DNA of 64,000 nucleotides from Gnetum montanum (GCA_015680685.1 MNCI01014593.1:83280-147279), one strand, 5' to 3'. Counted from the stretch's first letter, positions 34,800 to 46,992 are shown. The notes: a model not told the origin generated them from the letters alone. Translations and numbers: made by a program.

Positions 34800-37700
34800 A
34801 TGGCGCAAAAGATGACGGAGCTCTCAACAGAGGCAAACGCGGCAGCAACGGAACGAATGGATTCGCAGGAATCGGAGACGATTTCTTCGTCTTTGAGCAA
34901 AAATAGCAGCAGCAGCGGAGATGAAGCGCCGTTGCTTTGCAAGTCCGATAAGTGTGACAAGTTCGAACAGGGATCCGCAGCGGGGATTTCAATGGAGGAA
35001 CTTGAGGCGAAGTACGCGGCCTTTGTACGGCACGACGTTTACGGTGTTTTCGGCTGCGGACCTTTGCCGTTCCAAGAGAAGATCTTTCTCGGCCTCGCAA
35101 TGGTGACGATTTTGCCGCTGCGGATCATGCTAGGGCTGATTATTGTGCTTTCGTACTACATTATTTGCAGGCTTTGCACTTTTCTCTACGCCGCGCAGAG
35201 CGAAGGGGAGGACGGCACTGAGCATTACGGCAACATATCCGGAATCCGGCGGTCCATTATTGTCAGCTCCGGAAGGTTTCTCTCCAGAGCCCTGCTCTTT
35301 GTTCTCGGATTTTATTGGATTAAGCAAAATCGCAAGATCCCGAGCGCCGAAAGTTTCCCTCACGAGGGCGTTTTTGTCAGCGATGTTGCGGAGGTGAGCT
35401 CTTGTTGTGTTGATGTGCCTTTCAGGATTTCAATCACCTGAATTTCTTGTCCCTTGCAAGACGAAACGATATTAGATTCGAGTCTTCTTTGGTTTGAACC
35501 GTATTGCTTTCCTTGTAGCTTTGAATCCTCAGTAGTTTAAATGATCTTGCCCTGTATGCTTGTTTCTAATCTTGTTAGTTTTAATCATGCCGCTTTTTCT
35601 TAATCCTTACTAGTTTAGAATCCTCTCCAGTGTCAATGACATGGTTTTCGATGTTTCTCCGAAAGTCTTAACATGGAAATTATCATTCTATTTTAAATAA
35701 TGTTGATTACCATTCAAGTTTCGGGTCCTCCCTTGATTGGTTTATCAGCCTTTCCATCATAATTTGAATCCTTTCCAGTTTCAATCACCTTGCTTTTAGG
35801 ACGAGTTTCAAAGGCTCTCTGAAATGAACCATTTTACTGCAACCGAAATTAATTGAATGGATCATTAATAAATGTTCTGCCGATTATGTTGTAGTCAATT
35901 CGTTGGCTTACATGCTTTTGATTGGTTTCAAGCTCATTGATGGTAAAAATTGGAATGTTTTTTCGCTTTCTGACTATATTAAACCATTTTTTTCATATCT
36001 GATTTGAGTCATCTTGCTTATTCCGAAATGCAGTGTAAGAATAATATGCTGCACAGGGCATGAAGGCATTCATTTATTGTTGGAGATTGTACAATTGAAC
36101 AAACACTGTATCAGCTAGAATCATTTTATGATGCTTTGTGTGAGTGACGCCTAATTACATCAAAAATTGAGCTGACCTTAAGGCTCCACTTAATCTAATT
36201 AGAATGTATTATTTTAAATTTTTTGTTTTTATTGACTTTTCTTCCGACTTTCCTCTTATGTCTGGCGTGCAAGCTTTTTCAATCTAATCTGCATGGATAC
36301 TGGACCCATTTTCTAACTTGTTAAAAATTGAATTTAAGCCTATAATTTTTGTCTCTCTTAACCATTTTAAAAGAGAAAATTACTATGTAACTTAGGATGG
36401 TGTTGCCAATGCTTATTTAACTTTTAGAGAGGGTGATTCTTTTTGCTTTATTATATTTTAATAACGAATAATCACACAGACTCTCAATGCTCATCCTACC
36501 AAGTGGAGCTCCTGGGAGGGTTTGTGGATGAGTCAAAGCCTAACCTTTTTTCAAGTAGTTTCTCCAATGCTCAATCCCTGTCTTCCAACTTAAGAAACAA
36601 GTACTTTACCATTACTCCAAATGATTGAAAATATTAAAAAAGAAGAATTAAAGAAGCAACATGTTCTGTAACCAGCATTTCAAGAAATTTAACTATTTTT
36701 TAATTCTTTGCAGAATGGTGCACGCTCACAGGATGGTGCAATCCGACCAGGAGCAATAATATCTAACCATGTTTCTTACTTGGATATCTTATATCACATG
36801 TCAGATTCTTTTCCAAGTTTTGTTGCAAAGGTAAAGTAGAATTTGATCTTTGATTATTTCATTTAGAAATGTGCATGATGAATGACTTTGTGCAATGCAT
36901 AAACCAATGCTGAGAATCATTTCTCATCTTTGAAGAGGTCAGTGGCAAAGATTCCTCTTGTTGGTCTTATTAGGTGAGTTGAGATACCGTGTACACGCCA
37001 TTTTAAACTAGATGTGCCAAGTTTTTTCTGTGCCTCATTTAATTATACAAGAAAAGGTCGATTTTGAACATTTTGGTTCTTTATTTTTATTTTGTTATAT
37101 TTTATGTGTAGCAAGTGCCTAGGCTGTGTATATGTTCAACGGGAGTCAAAGGCATCCGATTTTAAAGGAGTTTCAGGTAATATATATTGATTGTTCGCAT
37201 TCTGTTTTGTTTATCTTCTGTACCAACATTTAACTACCTAAATACGAATAAAGATATCATTAATTGAATCAAAAGCCTTTGTTTACGTATATTACGTTTA
37301 GAACTAAACTTTTCTTTTTTCTTTATTTCTGGGAAAATAACGAGAAAACAACCTGCTGACAGGGATTGTGGTAGAGAGGCTTCAAGCAGCCCATAGTAAT
37401 AAGCTTGCCCCAATGATGATGCTTTTTCCAGGTAAACTCACTTTATAAAAGCACATGATTGTTTTAAAAATTCAGTTTTAAAATTCTTTTGTATTGTAAT
37501 TTATTTGTAGATTTTAAGGTTATTGTTGTATGCCAACTGTCCAGTCAATGTTTGGCATATCTACTGTGTATCCTTCTAACAAAGTGAGGTGATTGGCATT
37601 GTATGCTAAAAATTGCAGAAGGTACAACAACAAATGGAGAGTATCTTCTTCCTTTCAAGACCGGTGCATTCTTAGCGAAGACTCCTGTTCAACCTGTCAT

Positions 37701-39008
37701 CCTGAAGTATCCTTACGGAAGATTTAGTCCTGCCTGGGATACCATCTCTGGTGTAAGCATCTTCTTCTCTATATCCACATTATTATACGTGAACCAGGCT
37801 TATATTAAAAAAAAAAAACTTGCAGATGTTTATATCCATCTAGCACACATCAGTTATTAAGGGAGGTGGAAAGTCTTCTCACTGTTTATGAACGTGTTAA
37901 ATGCAACTTTGCTAGACTTAGTTTTTTAACTCACTTACATGCCTATACTTGTATTCATAATGTTGCCTTTTCCTAGTGCATTTTTTAATGAATCCAACAT
38001 GATTTCCATGACAGTGACTATATCGGTTGCTATTATAATATAAATGTGCAGATTTGTCCTGCTTTTTTAAACACTGCTTGCGGATCTGCTTTCAGTACCC
38101 CAAAGAATTTGGAGATTTTTTTCTTTTTAAATTCCAAATATGATGTGTAAATGTTTAGACTTTTACCATTATTTACACGTATCTTCTTCATTGTTCTCTT
38201 TAATGCTTACATATTTCCCAAAACAAACATTAAAAAATCAAAATATTATACTTCTTTCTCTGTTCAAGGTGTCTCAGTAAATTCTGCAGTCTATTGTTTT
38301 GGAATGCCATATTTTGACCATGAGAACGAATCTATAAGTACCCCTAAATCTATCAGTATATTAGATACATTTTTCTGTGACCAAATATTGAACATATTTT
38401 TTTACATGGGCTTTCTGAAATATTAGGTTCTTTAAATATACAAAGCATTTTTTCACTGTCACAAATTTTTATATTCTTATGATAACGTGTAGGTTCGGCA
38501 TATCATTCTATTGTTGTGCCAGTTTGTAAATTATTTGGAAGTTACCGAGCTTCCAGTTTATTGTCCATCGGAAAAGGAGAAGAGTGATGCTAGGTTGTAT
38601 GCAGATAATGTTCGAAAGTTGATGGCGCTTGAGGTAAGCAGTTTTGCATACTACTTTAATGTTGGATGATGGATGCTTGTGAGATTGTGTATACACTTAT
38701 ACTCCAACATGTGTGTTATTGGGACTAAAATGTCAGCTTGCATGGTTGATAGTTGTGTACCAAACTCAAGATTCAAACTGATGACCTTGAAATTGTGGAG
38801 CATGATGATTTATTGCTAATGAAATTGCACATATTAGTTATCAAAACATAGATTCTTCTGTATCTGCTTTCTGGATACTCAGAACTATGATTTCTTCATG
38901 CAGGGTAATTTAACAATGTCAGAAATTGGTCTGCCTGAGAAACGCATATACCATGCAGCTTTGAACGGTAAAGATTCATCTAGCACTTTTCATCAGAAGG
39001 CAGACTGA
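34800..39008 (+). CDS. LPEAT1: Lysophospholipid acyltransferase LPEAT1-type, 8 exons
   Basis: ER-membrane acyltransferase predicted to re-acylate lysophosphatidylethanolamine (and possibly other lysophospholipids) with acyl-CoA. Exons: 34800-35393, 36714-36830, 36935-36973 (one base uncertain), 37112-37176, 37363-37431, 37619-37752, 38493-38633, 38904-39008; all introns are GT-AG. The product is 420 residues; Arabidopsis LPEAT1 is about 400. The N-terminus is Ser-rich and acidic; hydrophobic segments lie at about 96-130 and 157-175. The acyltransferase motif HX4D is NHVSYLD (His217, Asp222). Later blocks are GCVYVQRES (about 254-262), FPEGTTTNGEYLLPFKTG (from 293) and PVILKYPY. The C-terminus NG..TFHQKAD resembles Arabidopsis. 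No stop or frameshift is present. Start chosen as the first ATG; Met5 and Met20 are alternatives. Assignment to LPEAT1 rather than LPEAT2/LPCAT is firm: no EF hands, and close motif match. Confidence 0.95.
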
Positions 39009-39060
39009 GTGTTCTAATAAATGCCTGATATTCTCCTTATTTTTCATTCTGTAGACACAT

Positions 39061-39080
39061 GATAGCGAAATTTCGCTATC
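39061..39080. repeat. Perfect 20-bp palindrome in LPEAT1 3' UTR
   Basis: GATAGCGAAATTTCGCTATC lies 53 bp after the stop codon. It is fully self-complementary and would form a hairpin only if the centre opened; as DNA it is a symmetrical dyad. CTATCGATAC and CTATCGAGC follow. Confidence 0.85.
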
Positions 39081-40100
39081 GATACTTCTTGGATATTGTA
39101 TTTTCCTATCGAGCACTGCCTTTGACTTTTTACCTACTTAAAGTGCTGATTTATTTCAGTGTATAAAGTACAAGTTAAACTAAATGCTTTCTGTGCAATG
39201 GCTTGTGATAAGCCTGGTCAGAAGCAACTTGTATCTTAGTTGTCATAACACGCTTCTTGCACACTCAAGTTTAGCATTTTTGAGCTGGATCTTTTTGTAA
39301 GTACTTTTGCCAGTTCTACTGAATTAAGCAGTTGTATTGAGCTTTCGGTATAAGCTCTGATTTTGTAGGGAAGCATGTTGATTATTTTGATCGGCCAATG
39401 CTTGTTTTGCATCTTAGGTGATAGATGTTTTTCTTTATAATAATGGCTTTGCATGCTGGCATTCACCAGCTTAAATGTTTCTGTGCTTACTGAAGTAAAA
39501 CATGTTGGCTTTCCCGCAGGTGGTCCTCCAGCTAGCTAACAAATCATTGGTTGAAGGTTAATTTGTACTTTATATCTTGGCTTTTGATGATTAAGTTGGA
39601 GTGATATTTGTTTCCTCTAACTGCATAGTATGCTTTGAAGCACACGCTTGCATTGTACAGTGGCTGATAATTCTCTGGGGCATCGATTCAATCTCCAAAA
39701 TTCCATGGATTCTTGTTGGGATAGGATGTATTCGGAACAAGTTTTGAAGTTTATACCATTGATTTCTGTTGTATCTTATCACTACCATGGGAAAATATTC
39801 ACCGCTGCTTTTTACGGTGTTATATTTTGTTTGGTGCTTTAAAAATAGCACATCTTCCGGTATTTTTTCATTAAAACATCCCAAAGATAATGGCTTAAAT
39901 GATCAGTTTACTCCAGTTAAAATACATATTTGTACTATTAATGTTGCTTGCTATGCATGTATTGATCACTTGAAACCTAAGAAAGTTTTGTGGTGTATGG
40001 AGGGCTTACCATTGTTATAAGAATTAAGTATGCGTTAAACTTTAATCCATTCAAAGTTACACAGTTATAACAGATTGTGTTGACACATAGTCCAGATTGG
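39081..40100. other. LPEAT1 3' UTR and downstream DNA
   Basis: No gene recognised. The polyadenylation site is not obvious. Confidence 0.4.
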
Positions 40101-40101
40101 A

Positions 40102-40642
40102 TGACGTGGCAATGTGGTCAATCTATTCAAAGCTATAAAGTTTTACATAAGACAAATTGAGGATGATTATCTTTGATTGAACTTCTAGTTCCACCAGCGG
40201 ATTAGATCTGTTGACGTGGCAATGCGCCACTGCACATGATGAACATTTTGCAGGAAATACAGAATATGATTATATCTTGACGTGGCAATACAGGATTTTT
40301 ATCTGGAAACTTCTGTTGACCACTGATAATTCTTTCAGAATATGATTATATCTTGACGTGGCAATACAGGATTTTTATCGTGAAACTTCTGTTAGACCAC
40401 TGATAATTTTTTCTCGCAGGAAATACACAGGAAATACAGAATATGATTATATCTTGACGTGGCAATACAGGATTTTTATCGTGAAACTTCTGTTGACCAC
40501 TGATAATTTTTTCTCGCAGGAAATACAGAATATGATTATATCTTGACGTGGCAATACAGGATTATTATCATGAAACTTCTCTTTACCACTGACAATTTTT
40601 TCTCGCAGGAAATACAAAATATGATTATATCTTGTCGTGGCA
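40102..40642 (+). promoter_or_regulatory. Cluster of TGACGTGGC sites (bZIP/ABRE/UPRE-like)
   Basis: Intact TGACGTGGC at 40102, 40212, 40278, 40354, 40455 and 40544, and a mutated copy (TGTCGTGGC) at 40634. Four intact copies and the mutated one lie in the tandem repeat; the first two are upstream of it in unrelated context, although each is followed by AAT. ACGTGGC is the ABRE-type core and TGACGTGG an ER-stress (UPRE-type) core recognised by bZIP factors. At 40676-40689 there is also a palindrome CCACGTTTACGTGG. Binding is inferred only. Confidence 0.5.
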
Positions 40643-40675
40643 ATACAGGATTATTATCAGGAAACTTCTCTTCGA
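40252..40675 (+). repeat. Tandem repeat, five copies of a 76-101 bp unit
   Basis: Each unit contains AGAATATGATTATATCTTGA, CGTGGCAATACAGGATT, GAAACTTCT, CCACTGATAATT and, in later copies, TTTTTTCTCGCAGGAAATAC. Spacings between the ACGTGG cores are 76, 101, 89 and 90 bp. Copies 1-4 are nearly identical; copy 5 is more diverged. Spacing is too irregular, and spacers too similar, for a CRISPR-like array. Confidence 0.92.
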
Positions 40676-40689
40676 CCACGTTTACGTGG

Positions 40690-41159
40690 AAGCCTAAGGC
40701 CCTGCGCACCTGAGCCATTCTTAAGTCCGATATTTTGTTTTCGATGTTGTATGATCCCAGATGGTAATGGGGGCTAAGGCTGGACTCCTACTGCAGCTCC
40801 TGCGAACCTTGGGAATAGAAGTCGATTTGGCTCAGTCCGTCGTCCTTTCTGTCCTTGATTTGGCTCAGTCCTTCGGCCTTGCTCCGGGTCATCGTCAACA
40901 TCTTTGTCAGTGTGATCGGATTATGGTATCGTTACCTTCTTATCGAAGACCCATTGAAATATGCTTTCATGTAGAAGTAAATCTTTTGCTTCTCAAGCTT
41001 ATGCCAGATTATAAGCATAACCATTAATCATATTAGTATTTTCATTCAGATAATATAAACAGAGTATATTGAAGGGAATGGTTTAGGGTTAGAAGTTTCT
41101 CATCTTGCAGTGAAAATCCAAATTTGTTTTGACAGCATCATAGTCTAGCTTTGTTCGAG
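40690..41159. other. Intergenic, nothing recognised
   Basis: Includes a 15-bp direct repeat GATTTGGCTCAGTCC at about 40824 and 40857. No gene identified. Confidence 0.4.
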
Positions 41160-41345
41160 TTCATTAACTTAAGAATAGAAGAAGATGGTCAGGAGCTCTG
41201 GAGGATAAGGAGCATGAGTTTTTTTAAAAGTATCCAAGCATCTTTGACATAAGTATACGATTTTAACAAAAAGTTTGTCTATCTATTTTCGTTGCATCAA
41301 GATGTTCAGCCACTTTATTGAGTCTATTTTTATTTTCCATAAAAT
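41160..41345 (+). repeat. Possible LINE 3' tail
   Basis: Shares TTCGTTGCAT, CCACTTTATTGAG and TTTTATTTTCCAT with 33540-33600, and upstream AGAAGATGG. It probably derives from the same LINE family's 3' end as the fragment at 32440-33470. Confidence 0.4.
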
Positions 41346-41654
41346 GATCTGTGGTTTCAGTTTCATAAACTATAGTTAATGTTTAGAACATTCTAGTTGC
41401 TGATGCTCAAGTAGACTATAAGAAAATTAAATGGTTTTTTAGTTACTGGATGAATACTAGTCTTCGGATATTCGTTCGTATAATCATTCTGAAAGAAAAT
41501 GGAAACCAACACATTCGTTGCAGACGGTACTTTACTATTAAAATTACATGTAATACGGTCTAGGTAAGTTTTAATGCACGATGAAGTTTCTGCTCAAAAA
41601 TTTGGTTTACAGACTTGCAGTGGAAGGAAAAATCACAAGGCCTAAAAAAGAAGC

Positions 41655-42707
41655 TTAGTCCAACCACACAACATTTCCACCAGGAGGAGGAGGAGGTGGC
41701 TGAGCACCTGCCCTAGCGGGCCGCTTGGCAGCACGAGCATGAGCATTGGCGACGGCGAAAGTCGACGTGGCGCCGGGCGGGCTCCACGTGGCGTCGGCCA
41801 GAACGTGGGCCTCGGTGACGTTATCGACGGTACGGGCGAGCACGTGTGCCACGTAGGCATCGACGACGAGATCATGGCTGGAAAAAGGTGGCCATACAGG
41901 CGCGGCATTTCCAGTGGCCAACCTGGTGATTCAGCTGCATGAAGACGTGGAGGTCGAAGCAGGTGACGTGGCGGCAGTGGCGGAAGCGGCCGGGCATGCC
42001 GATGCGGACCATGGTGATGGGGCAACGCAGCGACAGGGTGACGGAATCTGCCGCCAAGTCGGGATCCCGGTGCTGGCCACCTACGATGCCCTCCCTACAC
42101 GCGTGCCACCGCCTCACAAATGCCGCCGAAATCGAACGCAACTCCGCTTATGCGCGCGTTGGCGCCTCGCTTCATCGCCATCGTCTGCTGCTGCACGATC
42201 GCCGCCACCGGAACCGTCGGATTCGGATTCTGCATGGGCTTCTGCTGCTGATGCCGCTCGCGGTTCTGCGCCGTCGGATTCTGCATGGGCTTCTGTTCGT
42301 CCAGCCGGCGCCGTCCGATTCTGCTGCTGCTGCTGCTGGCGGCGGCTTTGTGAGGGCCGAGTGATGGGCCGGGGATCATCGTCGTCCGTCAGATCGATGC
42401 ATGGCGGCGTCGTCTGCGGCTGCTGCTGCTCCGTGCGGTTCGGCGGCTCAGGTTGGCCATGCACGATGCGATTCCGCGGCGGGTCAGGGTGGCCATGCAC
42501 GACGTGGTTCGGCACGTTGAGATGGGATCGCGGGTGAAAGCGTTTGCGCGGAGCCAAGCATAAGCGATTGAGCAGGCCGTGCTTGGCTTTGAGCCAGACT
42601 CTCTTGGGCAGAAAAAATATGTTGTTGTTCTCGCAATTCTTGCAATATTGTGCGCCTACTTTGAGTGTCATTTCTGCGCTTTCGGTAACGCACATTGCAA
42701 CGTTCAT
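41655..42707 (-). pseudogene. SP-RING (PIAS/SIZ/PIAL-like) SUMO E3 ligase locus with frame breaks
   Basis: Minus strand, GC-rich. Frame A from ATG 42707: an N-terminal stretch with CKNC, then a Pro-rich linker, a SUMO-interacting motif IDLTDDDD (about residue 105), a Gln run and an Ala/Glu/Ser-rich region. Frame B (42141-41872) carries the SP-RING: SLRCPITMVRIG, HCRHVTCFDL, WKCRAC, with all expected Cys/His ligands present. Frame C (to TAA at 41655) continues with the typical post-RING segment DLVVDAYVAHVL, VTEAHVLADATW. Between B and C one extra base separates CRAC-MA from PFSSHDL; A and B also differ in frame near 42110. SP-RING proteins recruit SUMO-charged UBC9. Either a pseudogene or retrocopy with two indels, or a gene with base errors; no intron boundaries are evident. 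The PINIT/SAP regions of full PIAS proteins are absent. Confidence 0.68.
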
Positions 42708-43159
42708 TGGGTTTTCGGCAACGTCAACGAACGTGTCCCTTTGTGAATGACACTTGTGTTTTTTCGCTTTGGTAGTTTTTGTTTTATTGGACTTGTTAAC
42801 TAAGAAGGTTGACCTTTATTATCGGCATTAAACCTGTAGCTGCTTCTGTGGTACTTTGGCGGCCTTTTATCCAAACTTTGAATCCGCAAATCCTGTACAA
42901 GGCGCCTTCACCGCCTAAATTTGTTATTTTTGATGGAATTTCGGATCTTTGTAACACCGCGGTAAATTCCAGCCTTCACTGAAGAATTTGGGTTGGAACA
43001 TATATAGCAACGTAATACTTTATAACAGTTTCTGAAGTATCTCGCAAGCTTATTAGGGAATTTGTTCATTCTATTTTCAAATATCAAAGACCTTAACATT
43101 GCTAAGGCTACTAACTTTAGCAGGTGGTGCATCATAGACATATAGTCATATTAGTGAAT
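42708..43159. other. Flank of SP-RING locus, nothing recognised
   Basis: Would contain the promoter if the reverse-strand SP-RING locus is transcribed. No gene seen. Confidence 0.35.
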
Positions 43160-44100
43160 TTTTTAAAAAAGAATGCAGTAGTTAGAAATAAAAAAATAAA
43201 CTGCAATAGAAATTCATAGCTATTCTAATGTGAGTTCATAAGCCATATAGTCTTTAAGAATCTAATGTTTAAAGCTTGGAGGAAGATCATAATTAGCCAT
43301 TTTCTTTTTGCTAGAAAAGAACTACACAATGAACTTTCCAAATAGAATAGATAACAAGTGATAAAAAACACTTCCAAATATAAAGAAACTTAGTAGACAA
43401 TGCAAGTTGATCACCAAGAACGATATTATTATTGCTTGGTTGAAAGTAATTGCACATTCTACATGTCCATTTCCATCTATGTTGTGCAAATGCACTCATT
43501 AAAAACATGTGAAAGTCATATGTTAAAGAGGACATCAAGGAGAAATAATTGTCATATGCTGAATAAGAAGACTTTCATGTATTAGACACTATAAAAAAAA
43601 TCAAATTTTTGGATAAGTGGAGACTTTCCAAATATCTTTTATTTTTCTCAACCAAAATTGCTATGATAATTGCATCTTCCAAACCTTATTAAATTTGTTA
43701 CAAATATTATCATTCCTGGTAATTATCTCATATGCAACTTTAGAGTTAAAAGAAAAATAGATGTGCCATCCTTAGAAAAAATATTTGGAAAAGTTAGATG
43801 GAAAATATTGTCAAGATTAGAAATCAAGATTTAAATAATTTATCAAGATTAGAAATCAAAATTTCAAAGTTTTTCTTCTCATTTTGTTTAGATCATAGAG
43901 GCTAGAAGCCTCCTTCAAGGTGATCCATCTTTCCAAAGATAAACTTTTACAATTTTTTTTTAATTATATTTTTAACCTTAGCAAAATCAAGATTGAAAAA
44001 TGAAATGCTTTGATTAAAATCTTTAACCCTTTACATAGCTTCCAAAGTGGCAATAATGTTATCTAAGGGAAAAGATGTCAAAACCCAAAATCTTTTGTGA
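43160..44100 (-). mobile_element. LINE C-terminal fragment
   Basis: Minus strand: a segment near 43750 reads SKVAYEIITRND, NKFNKVWKMQL, matching the post-RT region of plant LINEs. At 43538-43311 HRWKWTCRMC, LGDQLALSTKF and LVIYSIWKVH resemble the zf-RVT/terminal domain. Several TAG stops. The 5' half is absent. Confidence 0.6.
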
Positions 44101-45339
44101 TGGATCGATTATATTTAAAGAAGATTAGATAATGTGCCAATAAAAAATGGTTGACACATCGTAATTTCAAGGAAGTCACCAAATGAAAGATCAAAAAAAA
44201 CATGGGAAGAATGATTGAAGATAATTTGAAGAAATTGTAAATAGATAACTATCTAACTATTTATAGAGGTGAATGGCGAAATAGAATTTATGTAGTTGAC
44301 CTAATTTTGTTAGGACAAAGCCTAGTATATGAAAATTGAATAAAGCATGTCTATTATAGACTAGTTAATTAAGGATGATCTTCAGTCTTCAAAAATAAGA
44401 TACTTGGTAAAACTTATAGATTATGATTAAGAGAAAAATTACGTATTAATTACTTGTGGCACAAAATTTTATTATTTAAGAAGGCTAATGATTCTATTGT
44501 TGATGATTTTTGCTTCTTATAATCTAAATCCATACTAGTTTCAAATCCTCTTTGGATTCATCATCAATGGTGATCATTAACAAAATATTGACCAATAGCT
44601 TTATTGAAATTGAAACTAAAATATTATTAGGTTTATATAGAACCAGAAGATATATTAGATATATCAGCTTGTGCAAAGTACATTAGTATGAATAAATCCT
44701 AATTACATAATATGTGTCTAATAGTATTGTAACTTAAGCACTTCTTTTATATAACTTCCTAAAACCAACATTAGTAGCTTGAACAACTCATAGAAAATTG
44801 ACTACAAAATTTTCATTTTATTTTGAAGGAATTTGTTTTGCAAAATTCTAATAGTTCATGGTGTTCATCTTCTACTACTTGTGCTAAACACAATTGACAT
44901 ATTTTATCTTCATGCTTCTTATTATTTCATGTTCTACTTTTAACTCAAAGGTGGTGTGATCCTATTCTTATTCCACTAATCAATGCTCCCATAGATATTG
45001 GAATTGTTACATGTAAATATTCTACTTCATCATGTCAACCACCTCTAATTTTTTGCTAGAAAAATTAAACTTTTTGTATGCATTTGTGTCTTATTTTATC
45101 ATCTCTTTGAAACTTTTTTTCGAACAAGTTTCTAAACTTGTTTTGAATTTATTATTATATTAATACTTTTAATGCTCCATTTTTGTAGCCACAATTTTAA
45201 TCATGATACCACTGCTGTTGTTGAGATTTTTAGATGATATCTCCTAAGATCTTATTGTTATTTTTTGTTGGGATTTGGAGGATGAATCCTTTGAAGGAAT
45301 TTCTAAATTTTCATTGATATTTGATGAAAATGATTAAAT
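44101..45339. other. AT-rich DNA, nothing recognised
   Basis: No ORF, RNA gene or repeat boundary identified; some may be further LINE sequence. Confidence 0.35.
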
Positions 45340-45730
45340 TTTGATTTGACATGAGTTGTGGCTTCACCATGAGCTGACCACAAGTTGTGGTTTGTGAAAA
45401 ATCAATGAAATTTGATCATTGAGGATACCATGAGTGTATCATGAGGGTACCATGATTCATGGTTTAATATAACAGTCAAGAAATTTGAATTTTTGAATAC
45501 CATGAGTCATGGTATGTTCATCATGAACTGTGATAAGTTTACCTTAAGAGAATTTTGTACCATGAGACAACCATAGGTTGCTGTTGACAATTTTGGATCA
45601 ACCACGAGGCAACTACAAGTTGTGGTCCTAGAAAAGTTATCTGCAATGCCAAAATTTGTAGTGAGCTCATGGTCTATAAAGTTAAGATACCATGACCTAA
45701 CTACAAGTTGTGGTCAATATGGAAATCTCA
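45340..45730. repeat. Second cluster of CATGAGTCATGG / ACCACAAGTTGTGGT dyads
   Basis: About ten short dyads: ACATGAGTTGTGG, CCATGAGCTGACCACAAG, ACCACAAGTTGTGGT, TACCATGAGTCATGGTA, CCACGAGGCAACTACAAG and others. This is the same vocabulary as 2640-2892, in a different AT-rich context. Confidence 0.6.
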
Positions 45731-46992
45731 AGTATCTAAATATTCTAAAAGTCAAATTTGAATGAAACTTGATTCATTAAAGTTGCCTCAAGCTATTGAA
45801 CAACCTGAGATGAGGAATTGGTCAATTGGGTTGATTTTGTGGGTAAACTAATCGACCCCACTTGAATGACCTTTGATCTTCCAAATACAATGCTAAACTT
45901 TGATTGCAATGAATTTGGTAGGCATACTTTGATGAAATTGTTAACTCTGCCAGTGTTGGTCCCAAGCCTAGATATGAAACAAGGAGGGTTAGCATCAAGT
46001 TGGTAGCCAATTATAAAACCTTACCAAATCTTATGGATGAGTTCTTTTTTAGATTTTGTAGAAGCTAGGGTATATAAATAAAGATCTATCCCTTCATAGA
46101 GGCAAATGATGAAAAATGCATGTAGCCAACCAAATTTTGTTGGAACACATGAAGGATGATGATGAATTTGATGAAATTATTATTGATGAGGAATTGGTGA
46201 CGAGATAAATTGAGAAATTGTTGATGAGAATGTTGGTGATTGTTACAAATTGCTAAATGATGAATAAAAGTGGTGGATGAGATGTTGATGAATGAAAATT
46301 GATGAAATGGTGATGAAATGTTGACAATGATAAATTAGAGAATTATGATAGCTTCAATGTTATTGTTGTAGTATCATTGCAATTATATTTTGCCCACATA
46401 TTTATAGCGAAATGATGGCGCCAAAATGGTACATGATAGGATAAGCCTTTTTTATGAAAAATGGGTTGGAAATTGAAGGGACATGAAATATTGGGATCAT
46501 TATTTAATTACATTTTTCCATTAATCTTTTTGTAAAATAAAAATAAATAGAACTTCTAACTTGTCCTATATGACATAAGAATTCAAATATAATTTACATG
46601 GCTTTGGTTTCTATTATATAAAAGAGCTATTTTGTCTTCACTTGATCTTTGATCTTGAACTTTGTCTTCTCTTGAAACTTGACTTTTGCCTGTTTTATAT
46701 ATTCTTATACTTGAGTTTGTTGTACTTCCATATATAAATATGGCCTTCTATTACCTTGAATTTTAGCTACTTGTATACATGTTTCTTCTTACTTGATCCC
46801 ACAACATGTGTATGGAAATTGAGTGAGGTATAATTGACCAAAGTGCATGCTAAAACCAACATTTTTGTTATTCAAATAGAATGATAAAAACTAATACATT
46901 GCTTTAACTTCCAATGGTAATAAATAACTTTCTAATAATATTATTGTATATAGGACTCGAATTTTCATCTTGAATGTATTCAACATGAAGTA
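45731..46992. other. AT-rich DNA; GATGA-rich tract
   Basis: 46130-46340 is rich in GATGA/TGATGAAAT units (purine-biased, irregular simple repeat). Otherwise nothing recognised. Confidence 0.4.

Noticed and set aside
34687-35100. 137-residue reverse ORF across LPEAT1 exon 1
   Set aside because: Antisense shadow of a GC-rich coding exon; no similarity of its own, whereas the forward frame matches LPEAT1 through eight exons.
40252-40675. Regularly repeated array resembling a CRISPR
   Set aside because: Units are 76-101 bp with the whole unit repeated rather than short repeats and unique spacers, and the setting is a plant nuclear genome.
41642-42537. Long ORFs on both strands over the SP-RING locus (for example 41914-42537 forward)
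   Set aside because: They are off-frame shadows of the GC-rich, Gln/Ala-repeat coding sequence; only the reverse frames show SP-RING and SIM similarity.
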